18,512 bases of DNA from Candidatus Villigracilis proximus (GCA_016715195.1 JADKBB010000040.1:1-18512); one strand, 5' to 3'. Numbered from the stretch's first letter, positions 8,157 through 15,740 are shown. Made by a program: numbers and translations. Notes: generated by a model not told the origin, from the letters alone.

Positions 8157-8200
8157 AAAAAGTAAGGGTCATTTACTTTGTGTAAATGACCCTTACTTTT
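8157..8200 (-). terminator. Rho-independent terminator of the repeat lipoprotein gene
   Basis: AAAAGTAAGGGTCATTTAC (8158-8176) and its exact complement (8182-8200) form a 19-bp stem with a 5-base loop, starting four bases after the stop codon at 8204. On the minus strand the stem ends in TTTTT. It is nearly symmetrical and could work on both strands, but no plus-strand gene needs it. Confidence 0.85.
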
Positions 8201-8203
8201 GAA

Positions 8204-9136
8204 TTAAGGAGCAGGCTGTGGATTATTGCCCTGTCCATCTTGTGGTGGCTGTTGACCGTTACCGTTGCCGCCTTGTGGAGGCTGTTGGCCGTTTCCCGGT
8301 CCGCCCTGTCCTGGCTGACCGTTGCCAGGCTGGCCTTCGCCTTGATGATGCGGGGTTCCCAATGCGGCTTGGAGTTCTTCAGCGGTGACGCCTAACGTTG
8401 TCGCGGCTGTGGTCAGATCGGGGCGGCAGTCTTTGCTGTCAGCGGTGCACTCTGTGGGTTTTGCATCCTGCAAGGCCTGTTGCAGTTCTTCGGTGGTAAT
8501 GCCGAGCGTTTCAGCAGCGGTTTCAAAGTCTGGTCCGTTGTGACCTTCGCCATTTGCGGGGCCGCCCAATGCGGCTTGAAGTTCTTCAGCGGTGACACCT
8601 AACGTTGTCGCGGCTGCGGCTAGATCGGGGCGGCAGTCTTTGCTGTCAGCGGTGCAATCTGCGGGTTTCGCATCCTGCAAGGCCTGTTGTAATTCTTCGG
8701 CGGTAATGCCAAGTGTTTCAGCAGCGGTTTCAAAGTCTGGTCCGTTGTGACCTTCGCCATTTGCGGGGCCGCCCAATGCGGCTTGAAGTTCTTCAGCGGT
8801 GACGCCTAACGTTGTCGCGGCTGCGGTCAGATCGGGGCGGCAGTCTTTGCTGTCAGCGGTGCAATCTGCGGGTTTTGCATCCTGCAAGGCCTGTTGCAGT
8901 TCTTCGGCGGTAATGCCGAGTGTTTCTGCAGCGGCTTCAAGATCCGGCCCAACTTTACTGGATGGGCTGCCCGGCGCGGTTTGTAATTCTGTGCTGGTTA
9001 TCTCTGAACCTTTTGACTCTATGGTTGCAGCTTGAGAATCCGCAGTTTGTGCGGGGGCGGCAGTGCTTGCGCAGGCGCTGATAAGAATTGCCAGTAAAGC
9101 CAGGCAGGAAATAAGAATATGTTTTTTGTTTTTCAT
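8204..9136 (-). CDS. Lipoprotein with three 69-residue repeats and a Gly/Asn/Gln/Pro-rich tail
   Basis: 310 residues, ATG at 9136 with AAGGAG upstream. The signal peptide ends in LISAC (Cys22), followed by an Ala/Ser/Thr/Gln-rich linker. Residues 65-133, 134-202 and 203-260 are near-identical repeats. Each holds two related helix-loop-helix halves (AAETLGITAEELQQAL and AAATTLGVTAEELQAALG) joined by a spacer with two Cys (DCTADSKDC). The tail, residues 261-310, is made of GQPG, GNGQ and QPPQ runs and is probably disordered. I do not recognise a named family; the LGVTxEEL half resembles short helical repeats seen in secreted bacterial proteins. It shares a promoter region with the DUF1566-peroxidase operon, which suggests joint expression. 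A structural or surface-layer role is a guess. Confidence 0.8.
   Translation of the reverse strand: MKNKKHILISCLALLAILISACASTAAPAQTADSQAATIESKGSEITSTELQTAPGSPSSKVGPDLEAAAETLGITAEELQQALQDAKPADCTADSKDCRPDLTAAATTLGVTAEELQAALGGPANGEGHNGPDFETAAETLGITAEELQQALQDAKPADCTADSKDCRPDLAAAATTLGVTAEELQAALGGPANGEGHNGPDFETAAETLGITTEELQQALQDAKPTECTADSKDCRPDLTTAATTLGVTAEELQAALGTPHHQGEGQPGNGQPGQGGPGNGQQPPQGGNGNGQQPPQDGQGNNPQPAP
8357..8944 (-). repeat. Tandem 207-bp coding repeat, about 2.8 units
   Basis: Units at 8944-8738, 8737-8531 and 8530 to about 8357 encode the 69-residue protein repeats. DNA identity between units is very high, with only scattered changes, so the duplication is recent or kept uniform by recombination. 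Copy number could vary between strains and could be collapsed in assembly. Confidence 0.85.
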
Positions 9137-9164
9137 GACGATCTCCTTTTTGAAAGTTGATGAT

Positions 9165-9185
9165 GTACAGCGATATTCGTTGTAC
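9165..9185. promoter_or_regulatory. Imperfect palindrome in the leader of the 9136 gene
   Basis: GTACAGCGATATTCGTTGTAC has 9-base arms around TAT, with one position out of symmetry. It lies 29-49 bases upstream of the start codon, downstream of the proposed promoter, and is absent from the leader of the 7976 gene. It could be an operator or a leader hairpin. Confidence 0.3.
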
Positions 9186-9264
9186 TGATTGATTAGACGA
9201 ACGACCGGGTTTGTGTAAATATTTTTATCTGTTTATGTGCGCTCCTTTTTTTATTGATAAGTAC

Positions 9265-9362
9265 ATTCTACCGATGGTAAAGTTTTGCAGAGAGTGCCTG
9301 CAATCACCATATTAGATAAAAGCCTGTATGTGTTGTCATTGACCGGCGTTACAGATGTCATG
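9265..9362 (-). promoter_or_regulatory. Promoter/regulatory region of the repeat lipoprotein gene (copy B of the duplicated module)
   Basis: Read on the minus strand: CATGACATCTGTAACG (9362-9347), then 39 bases, GTGATT, a CACTCTC block and TAGAAT (9270-9265) as a -10 candidate. It matches 8024-8121 at about 65 of 98 positions without a gap, with identical spacing. The distal half of the palindrome has decayed here (GTAACG for GTCATG). The leader to the ATG at 9136 would be about 120 bases. Confidence 0.6.
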
Positions 9363-9427
9363 GGTGTGGTTTGGGCAAAGCGCCCCGCAAATTGTTTCAT
9401 ATCAAGCTTTATTCGCTGCATACGTCC

Positions 9428-9466
9428 ATTAAATAAAAACATGGGCTGGAGAATATCCAGCCCATG
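9428..9466 (-). terminator. Rho-independent terminator of the ArnT/YkcB-like gene
   Basis: On the minus strand CATGGGCTGGA, loop TATTC and TCCAGCCCATG form a perfect 11-bp stem followed by TTTTTATTT, 15 bases after the stop codon at 9481. It separates this gene from the promoter module just downstream. The rest of the 344-bp gap (9137-9480) holds that module and the leader palindrome; I see no gene in it. Confidence 0.9.
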
Positions 9467-9480
9467 CGCGTTGATCAAAT

Positions 9481-11403
9481 TTATTTACACATATACAACG
9501 TCAGTGATTGATTATCCGGTCTTTGCTGACCATTTTGGCCCTGCGGTTGAGCGTCTGATGAAGTGCTGCTGAACTCAGTCACAACCGAGCATGAGGCCTT
9601 CAACCAACTGGCGATATCCTCTTTACCGCCGCGCTCACCGCCGTATAAAACATAGCGTAGTTCACCGTTTGCAACCAGCGCGCTTAAGTCTTCCGCGCTG
9701 ACCACATCATCCTGCCCGCCGAAGCCGCCCATGTACAACACAGGGCGTCCGGTTTCAATCACAAACGTTGCGCCATTTTGCGAGGACGGAACCGCCAGCA
9801 GATATTTCACATCGGCTGTGTTCGTTTGAAGATAGGCCAGCATTTTTTCATTCATACTGGAACCCGCGCCGCTTTGTTGACGGGGTGGTTGAGATGCTTG
9901 TTGATTATTGCCAGTGTAGGCCGTGGGCAGGTTGATATCTGAATTCGCGACCACGGTCATCACCGTCCAGTACATGGGGATGACCATCATCGCCGCCAGA
10001 ATTGTGACGTATGCCAAATGCCGCTTCTGGATCACCATCAAGATGATTCCCAACCCAAGCAGCAGGCCACTTCCAAGCATCCACCACGAAGATTCTCCAT
10101 ATTGAGTTGTGGCAAAGTATTGAAAGCCAATGGTTACCACGGCAGAGAGCACCAGCACAGCGCCGGTCCATTTTTTGTCTGCGCTCCATGACCATAATTG
10201 AGCGAAGCCAATGCCGACCATTGCGCCCAATGCGGGCGCCAGCATGATGGCATAGTATGAGTGGAAGATTCCAGAGACCATGCTAAAGAACACGATGCAG
10301 GTCAATAACCATCCGCCCCAGAGGATGAGCGCTTTGTGAACACCAGATTCAATCGGAAGTTTGATGCGCGAGCCAAAGAGCGCAAGCACAACGCTGATCA
10401 ACGCGAAAGGCAGCAGCCAGGACATCTGCTTTGAAAGCGGACTGGTAAAGAAGCGCAAGACTCCCGGTGTGCCTGTCTCCTGACTAAATGGAGTTCCGCC
10501 GCCTTGTTGTCCGCCGGGTCCGTCTTGACCGTTGGCAGGAGCCTGCCCATTTTGCTGTGGATTCACCCGATTATTTCCGAGTCGTGAAACTCCGTTGTGC
10601 CCGAAGATTAATCCCATGACGCTGTTGTCTTCACTTGAGCCAATGTAGGGGCGCGAGTCGGCGGGGGTCAGGTCAACAGCGACCGCCCATGAAAGTGAAA
10701 CGGCCAGCAGTAAAACTGTGGCGAGACCGAGATTGACGATTTTGCGCAGCCAGCCCGTTTTTGAGCCGAAGAAATACAGCGCGTAAAAAGCGGGCAGCGG
10801 TAAAAAGGCTTGCATCATTTTGATGTTGAAGCCGAGACCCACGATGAACGCGCCGAGCAAAAGCCAGCTTACATTTTCTGACTCAGTGGCTTTGATAAAT
10901 GCCCAAGCCGCGAGCAGCAAAAAGAAAACGAGTAAACCGTCCATGGTGTTGTTGCGATTGGTGGCGACAAAGACCGGCGTGATCGCCATGACAAAGGCCG
11001 CGACCAGCCCCGCGAGTTCGCCCATGTATTTTTTGACCATCGCATACAACAGCGGAATTCCAAACACGCCCGCGAGGATGTTGGGCAGCGAAACGCTGAA
11101 GCCGCTCACGCCGAGGAAATAGGCGAAGACCGCTTCGATCCACAATCCCAGCGGAGGTTTATCCACAGTGACCGAGCCGCCCGGCTCCGCCGCCACGAAG
11201 AAAAAATTACTCCACGATTGCAGCATGGATTTAACCGCAGCGGTGTAATATGCATTGGCATCCCCGATCGACTCGATGTTGTACATGTGCATTCCAAACG
11301 AGAATGCCATGATGACGATTACTAATAAGATGGAGATCGTTACGCCGGGGAAAATATTTTTCTTCAAGAACGAAGGTTGTATAGGCAGGGTTGCTGTTGT
11401 CAT
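9481..11403 (-). CDS. ArnT/YkcB-like GT39-family membrane glycosyltransferase
   Basis: 640 residues with about a dozen membrane segments. The first extracytoplasmic loop has GDANAYYTAAVKSML and VTVDKPPLGLW (KPPL at 82-85); the next membrane hairpin ends in RNNTMDG (150-155), where D155 is the usual conserved acid. IGSSEDNSVMGLIFGHNG is typical of the YkcB-type branch, and a Gly/Gln/Asn-rich insert (281-304) breaks a loop. The C-terminal soluble domain (about 510-640) contains GGFGGQDD and GGERGG. Family members transfer sugars from polyprenyl-phosphate to acceptors outside the membrane. The start is the ATG at 11403 with AAGGAAAA upstream. It lies between the repeat lipoprotein and the divergently oriented two-component genes, so a role in decorating surface proteins is plausible but unproven. 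Confidence 0.88.
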   Translation of the reverse strand: MTTATLPIQPSFLKKNIFPGVTISILLVIVIMAFSFGMHMYNIESIGDANAYYTAAVKSMLQSWSNFFFVAAEPGGSVTVDKPPLGLWIEAVFAYFLGVSGFSVSLPNILAGVFGIPLLYAMVKKYMGELAGLVAAFVMAITPVFVATNRNNTMDGLLVFFLLLAAWAFIKATESENVSWLLLGAFIVGLGFNIKMMQAFLPLPAFYALYFFGSKTGWLRKIVNLGLATVLLLAVSLSWAVAVDLTPADSRPYIGSSEDNSVMGLIFGHNGVSRLGNNRVNPQQNGQAPANGQDGPGGQQGGGTPFSQETGTPGVLRFFTSPLSKQMSWLLPFALISVVLALFGSRIKLPIESGVHKALILWGGWLLTCIVFFSMVSGIFHSYYAIMLAPALGAMVGIGFAQLWSWSADKKWTGAVLVLSAVVTIGFQYFATTQYGESSWWMLGSGLLLGLGIILMVIQKRHLAYVTILAAMMVIPMYWTVMTVVANSDINLPTAYTGNNQQASQPPRQQSGAGSSMNEKMLAYLQTNTADVKYLLAVPSSQNGATFVIETGRPVLYMGGFGGQDDVVSAEDLSALVANGELRYVLYGGERGGKEDIASWLKASCSVVTEFSSTSSDAQPQGQNGQQRPDNQSLTLYMCK

Positions 11404-11460
11404 TTTTATTTTCCTTTTTTGTGAACGGGTCTGTGTTTTGCGCCCAGTGCTTTTTACTTA

Positions 11461-11730
11461 TTACCTCTCAAACGTCCATTCGATTTGCAAATATTCCAAG
11501 CGTGACTTGCAGGCAGGTAGCCCCATCGGCTGACCGAGTATATTTCCCAAATTTCCAGGAACAGATGATGTGCCTGTGGTTTGCGAAGTCCACACGGTGG
11601 TGAATTGTTGCACCGCGGAAAGGTGGCCCGCCATTGACAGTACAGGCTGCAGGCGTCGTCCTTGTTTGGATGAGTTTGAACGCCTGTTCTCCTTTTCCTG
11701 GCGCGAATAAAGGCTTACTTTTCCTTGGAG
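11461..11730 (-). pseudogene. Possible gene remnant or frameshifted small gene
   Basis: The 418-bp gap between the glycosyltransferase and the kinase has no intact gene I trust. One minus-strand frame is open from 11730 to a double stop at 11461. It reads like protein toward the end (VQQFTTVWTSQTTGTSS, GNLGNILGQPMGLPACKS, RLEYLQIEWTFER) but has no start with a ribosome site. The stretch upstream on the minus strand (11730-11825) resembles the duplicated promoter module. It may be the tail of a damaged gene whose start lies in another frame. I recognise no family. Confidence 0.25.
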
Positions 11731-11809
11731 TCATCTTGAGTTCTTTTGCCGCCAAAAACCGAGAGTGAAGCCAGTCACTACTTCCTCCATATCTGCATGA
11801 ATCCAAACC

Positions 11810-11825
11810 CATGACACCTGTCATG
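11810..11825. promoter_or_regulatory. Palindromic operator candidate, third copy, overlapping the kinase start
   Basis: CATGACACCTGTCATG has perfect 6-bp half-sites, as at 8106-8121. Its neighbour GAGAGTG...AGTCAC (from 11760) resembles the GAGAGTG...AATCAC block of copies A and B on the same strand, but is about 8 bp closer to the palindrome. The last ATG of the palindrome is the likely start codon of the kinase gene, so a bound regulator could block that gene. Confidence 0.45.
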
Positions 11826-13134
11826 TTCCCGCTTTCTTCGCATCGCCGCCTGGATCTGGATTAGTTTCCTGATCGCAATGGCATTTATGGATTTTGTACT
11901 CTACACACAAATTGATCTTCCCGTTACGCAAAATCCGCCCTTGTTGCAGAACACAGCCGGTCCGCAATCGCCGCCACTTGGGCAAAGTCCTTTAGGACAG
12001 CAGACTGCAGACCGAGAAATCCATCTCTAGCCTGTTTATTTTTTTTACGCCGTAAATAGTTTGGTCGCATCGATTTTCTTTCTTTTCGCACTCGGTTTGG
12101 ATTCAAAAAAAATCCGGAAGCTTTTTATCCCCTGCTTTTGCTGCTGGCCATTTCCACCGCGCCTATTTTCATTAACATATTTATCACACCGCGTTTCCCC
12201 AACGGTCCGCTTTCCAACGCCGAAGGCATGGCATTGCGTCAACTCCCGGTACTGTTCGTCGCGCTCGCGCTTGTCGCCTGGGAATATGAACTGTCGCATG
12301 TCATCTTTTTTAGCATCGCCACCACCACGCCTGAGTTGGGCCTTATCTTTTTCAGCTCCATTCATATCGCGCAGTATTTTTGTTTTTCTTTTTATCGCCA
12401 TCATCCGCACCATCAGTTTTATCGCGCTCGGCATTTTTATCAACCTGCTGGTCAATCGGCTGCGCGCCCAAAGCGAATCGCTGCAGGAGGCGAATGCCAA
12501 TCTGTCGCACTATGCGTCCACGCTCGAGCAGCTTACCGTTAGCCGCGAACGCAATCGTCTCGCGCGCGAACTGCACGATACGCTGGCCCATTCCCTCACA
12601 GCGATCTCCGTCTCGCTTGAAACCGCCAAAGCCTATTTTGATATTGATCCTGACAAGTCCCGCGAATTCATAGATAAATCCCCTAGGTCCACTCGCAAAG
12701 GTGCGGATGAAACCCGCCGCGCCTTAAAAGCCTTGCGCGCATCATCATTGGAAGATATGGGACTCGGACTCGCCATTCAACGTGCTGCTGAATCCGCCGC
12801 GGCGCGCTTCCACCTTAATCTGACGCTTGATCTTAAAAATCCCATGCCTTCCCTCAGCCCAGACGTGGAGCAGACCATCTACCGCGTGGCGCAGGAGTCT
12901 ATTGAAAATATCGTCAATCACTCGCGCGCCAAAAATTTCAGCGTGCATCTCGAAAGCGACGTCCACACCACGCTCACCATTCAAGATGACGGCGTTGGTT
13001 TTGATACAAAATCCAAAGAGCCCACGGGACATTTCGGTCTCGTCGGTATGCACGAGCGCGCCCAACTCGCGGGCGGTAAGTTGAAAATAAGCAGCGAAAA
13101 AGGAAAAGGCACGAAGGTTGTGCTGACGATATAG
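11822..13134 (+). CDS. Membrane sensor histidine kinase, HisKA_3 type (NarX/LiaS/DesK-like); N-terminal half frameshifted
   Basis: The catalytic half (12390-13134) is intact. RERNRLARELHDTLAHSLTA contains the phospho-accepting His of the HisKA_3 dimerisation domain. The ATPase domain shows QESIENIVNHS (N box), DDGVGF (G1) and HFGLVGMHERA (G2). The sensor half must be pieced together from several frames: RFLRIAAWIWISFLIAMAF from 11830, SLFIFFT near 12030, SLVASIFFLFALG at 12058-12096, FYPLLLLLAISTAPIF to IHIAQ from 12122 to 12375, then IFVFLFIAIIRTISFIALG. The breaks fall at or near homopolymers (T8 at about 12040, A8 at about 12110, T-runs at about 12380) plus one near 12010. Together they give a sensor with about five or six membrane spans. 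The ATG at 11822 works if one C of CCC is extra. It precedes its response regulator, a typical NarL-class pair. Confidence 0.82.
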
Positions 13135-13140
13135 ATAATA

Positions 13141-13198
13141 GACGATAGACAATGGACGGTGGACAGTAAAAACGGTCTACGGTCTATTGTCCATCGTC
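13141..13198 (+). repeat. 27-bp-arm hairpin built of degenerate 7-bp repeats, between kinase and regulator genes
   Basis: The arms 13141-13167 and 13172-13198 match at 22 of 27 positions around an AAAA loop, and one or more mismatches would be G-U pairs in RNA. Each arm is a chain of heptamers of the form GAC(G/A/C)(A/G)T(A/G), for example GACGATA, GACAATG. The hairpin ends exactly where the GGGAG ribosome site of the next gene begins (13199-13203). It has no terminal T-run, so it is not a standard terminator; mRNA processing, stability or attenuation are options. Confidence 0.7.
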
Positions 13199-13211
13199 GG
13201 GAGCCTCAACT

Positions 13212-13844
13212 ATGAAAATTATCCTTTGTGACGACCAGGCCGTGATCCGTGATGGACTTGAAATGCTTCTTAATCTTGAGAAGGATTTTCAAGTCATCGG
13301 TGCGGCGCAGGATGGCGCCGAAGCCGTGGAACTTGCCGCGAAAAAACAACCCGATCTAATTTTGATGGACTTGAAAATGCCGATCATGAATGGCATCGAA
13401 GCCACACGCGAGATCCGCACAAAATTCCCCAATATAAAAATTCTCGTCCTCACCACCTACGACGATGACGAATGGGTCTTCGACGCCATCCGCGCAGGCG
13501 CATCAGGCTACCTGCTCAAAGACACTCCGCGCCAGAAAATAGTCGAAGCCATCCGCGGGACAATGGACGGCAAGTCCTTCGTTGACCCCGCCATCGCAGG
13601 CAAACTGCTCAATCAAGTCGCCAGCAAACAGACCCAGCCCACCTCCATCCTCACCGATAAACTCACCGAGCGTGAACTGGACGTATTGCGTTTAATTGCC
13701 AAAGGAATTAACAACAGCGAAATCGCTAATCAACTGCACCTCTCCGAAGGGACAGTGCGGAATCATGTCAGCGCCATTTTGGAAAAATTGGGAGTTTCAG
13801 ACAGAACGCAAGCGGCGGTTATTGCGATACAGCACGGCCTATAA
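13212..13844 (+). CDS. NarL/LuxR-family response regulator (LiaR/DesR-like)
   Basis: 210 residues, the usual length. The receiver domain (1-120) has the acidic pair D7/D8, phospho-acceptor D53 (LILMDLKMP), T81/T82 (LVLTTY) and K103 (LLKDT). The C-terminal LuxR helix-turn-helix (151-208) reads LTERELDVLRLIAKG, SEIANQLHLSEGTVRNHV and LEKLGVSDRTQA. The ATG has GGGAG eight bases upstream. It is the partner of the kinase 77 bp upstream. Members of this class bind inverted repeats as dimers, so the CATGAC-N4-GTCATG palindromes near the kinase and the lipoprotein genes are natural candidate targets (inference). Its last 26 bases overlap the convergent MFS gene. Confidence 0.93.
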   Translation: MKIILCDDQAVIRDGLEMLLNLEKDFQVIGAAQDGAEAVELAAKKQPDLILMDLKMPIMNGIEATREIRTKFPNIKILVLTTYDDDEWVFDAIRAGASGYLLKDTPRQKIVEAIRGTMDGKSFVDPAIAGKLLNQVASKQTQPTSILTDKLTERELDVLRLIAKGINNSEIANQLHLSEGTVRNHVSAILEKLGVSDRTQAAVIAIQHGL

Positions 13845-14969
13845 CAAACCTTCTCATCCCCTCGACCAAAGCCAGCAAGACCAAAATACCGACCCCAAAA
13901 ACAAAGAACATGGCGCGTCCGCCAATGCTTTCAAGCAGGATGCCGCCAATGAATCCGCTCGCTGCGGAACCGAAGCCAAAACTCACAGCGCCGAACAGCC
14001 CCTGCGCCGTGGACTTTAATCCCTCAGGCGCGTTTTCATCCGCATACGAAACTCCCGCGAGCCACATCATCGGGAATATGATTCCGCTTATCCCTGGATC
14101 ACATACATCATGGCTGGTGCGTCCACTGCGGCGAACAATAAAGATCGAATCCCGAACAATGCAATGGCTGTGATGAACAAGCTGCGCGCATTAAAGCGCT
14201 TTACAAGATGATGCCCGAAAAAAAAGATGGGGATCTCCGTCAAGGTGCCCATCAGGGAGGTGATGCCCATTTGTGTTTCCGTTGCGCCCATTTCCGCCAT
14301 ATATGGATATAAGTAGGAGGCCACTGAATAAGTGCCTATTCCGCTTAGAAAAGCTGCCGCAAGAAAAAATATCCACTTTTTATCTTGAAGCAGAAGCCAG
14401 ACACCGCCGTTGCTGGATGTCTGTCCTTGTTGTGATTGACCATAGTCAAATTTCTGGCTGACCATAAAATTGATGACCATGATCGTGGTGAACATCCAAA
14501 ACCCGATGCCCAGACCGTAATGCTGAACAAGTACCCCTGCGATCGGTGCGAGGATGCCCCAGCCAAATGTCCCACCGAGGCGGACGCGCCCATACATGGC
14601 TTTTTCATCTCCAAGCATGGTCATGGTGGCGCTATCTGCAAGAGAACCAACCGGCGCCATAAAAAAATTATACAGGGCAACGAGGATGCAGACTGCAATA
14701 AAGCCTTTAAGCATTGGCAGCACCACCCCAAAAATAATTGCCATGAACAGCCCCAGCCCCATGATCAGTTTATGCCGTCGGGTTGCATCTGCCAGACCTG
14801 TGCCAAAAGGGGTTGCCACCAAAGTGATGAGCGGGGCCACACCAGTCAACAGGCCGATCTGTGTTCCAGTGAATCCAAGTCCCTGATAAAAAATTACAAA
14901 GAAAGGCGCCAGTGATGCAAAGGCGCCAAAATAGAGAAAGTAAAAACTAAAAGGCCAAATTTTCTTCAT
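13819..14969 (-). CDS. MFS transporter (MFS_1-like, LacY/nucleoside permease-like), one frameshift
   Basis: The gene is open from the ATG at 14969 to about 14088 and then continues in another frame to 13819; one missing G in the GGG run near 14090 restores a 383-residue protein (VIQG then ISGIIFPMMWLAGVSYA). Twelve membrane segments are expected. Visible motifs are GLADATRRHKLIM in the first cytoplasmic loop (2-3 loop signature), YGRVRLGGTFGWG after segment 4, a central cytoplasmic linker rich in Gln/Ser, and EGLKSTAQGLFG in the second half. The subfamily includes sugar and nucleoside proton symporters, but the substrate is not readable. It starts 15 bp after rsmG stops, so they are probably cotranscribed. 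Confidence 0.82.
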
Positions 14970-14984
14970 TGAATTCTTTATCTT

Positions 14985-15634
14985 TTACAACGGCGCTTTT
15001 GCAGCCATCCCCGCATTGCGCGGATATTTCGGCGGCGTGGCAGCGACCTTGTCCACAAGCACGAGGAAGCGGTCATCGGCAACACCAGGCAAATTGACGG
15101 GGATCAACTGACGTAATTTTCCACCCAATAATTTCATCGCCTTCTCAGCGGACTGCGCTTCGGCGGGGCCGGTTTCACCTTTTTGGGCGAGCATCATCCC
15201 GCCGATCTTTACGAGTGGGAGCAGGTATTCGCTTAAGATGTTCCCAGGTCCTCTGCACGGGCGTGGACGACATTCACATTTTCCAAACCCAGCTTGCTGA
15301 CGATGTGCTGGCAGAACATGGCTTTCTTGCCCACCGATTCCACGAGGGTCACATGCATGGTGGGATAAATTATTTTCAAGGCAAGGCCCGGGAACCCGGC
15401 ACCAGTTCCAACGTCCACGAGGCGAAGCGGGGGCATTCCCTTCCACGCCAGCACACAGGAATATGAATCCAGAAAATGCTTGGTGCGGATCGACTCCACA
15501 TCCCGAATGGCGGTCAGGTTGAATTTCTGATTCCACTCAAGCAGCTCTTTCTCGTAATTAATGAGTCCCATCACCTGCCGCGCCGTCAGGTGGACATTGA
15601 ACAGCGTCCGTGCATCGTTGATTAATGAATCCAT
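14985..15634 (-). CDS. rsmG: 16S rRNA (guanine-527-N7)-methyltransferase RsmG, with internal deletion and frameshift
   Basis: The N-terminal part from the ATG at 15634 has LLEWNQKFNLTAIRD, IRTKHFLDSYS and the SAM-binding signature LVDVGTGAGFPGLALKI, then LTLVES-type VTLVESVGKKAMF and VVHARAEDLG. This frame stops at 15233. The C-terminal part resumes in another frame at ILSEYLLPLVKIGGMMLAQKG and ends with FLVLVDKVAATPPKYPRNAG, at 14985. RsmG normally has about 20 residues between RAEDLG and LSEYLLPLV, including an ARAV segment; these are missing here. The summed length (about 216) is short by that amount. RsmG methylates G527 of 16S rRNA with SAM; loss is tolerated and can give low-level streptomycin resistance in known bacteria. 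Either a real deletion of about 60 bp or an assembly fault. Confidence 0.88.
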
Positions 15635-15721
15635 GAGGGTGATTATAAAGCAAAAAGGGAGATTTGAGAAGGCTTCCGAGCAGTCTTTGAGCTTTATGGT
15701 TGAGATTGCTTGTGAAGAACA

Positions 15722-15738
15722 CAGACTTCGGAAGTCTG
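15722..15738. repeat. Perfect palindrome CAGACTTC-G-GAAGTCTG
   Basis: Two 8-base arms around a single G, just beyond the terminator of the DUF4349 gene. Nothing else is seen between 15635 and 15721. It may be a short interspersed palindromic repeat or an operator. Confidence 0.45.
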
Positions 15739-15740
15739 AC

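Noticed and set aside
8357..8944. Regular DNA repeats that might be taken for a CRISPR-like array
   Set aside because: The unit is 207 bp, in frame, with no unique spacers; it encodes protein repeats.
11468..11824. 118-codon minus-strand open frame starting inside the palindrome
   Set aside because: No ribosome site and unconvincing protein text; another frame in the same stretch looks more protein-like.
12045..12591. Minus-strand open frames opposite the histidine kinase
   Set aside because: The plus strand carries a conserved HisKA_3 domain and membrane spans; the opposite frames are shadows.
14436..14915. 159-codon plus-strand open frame opposite the MFS gene
   Set aside because: Its composition (His, Pro, Cys, Lys rich) is that of an antisense reading of membrane codons.
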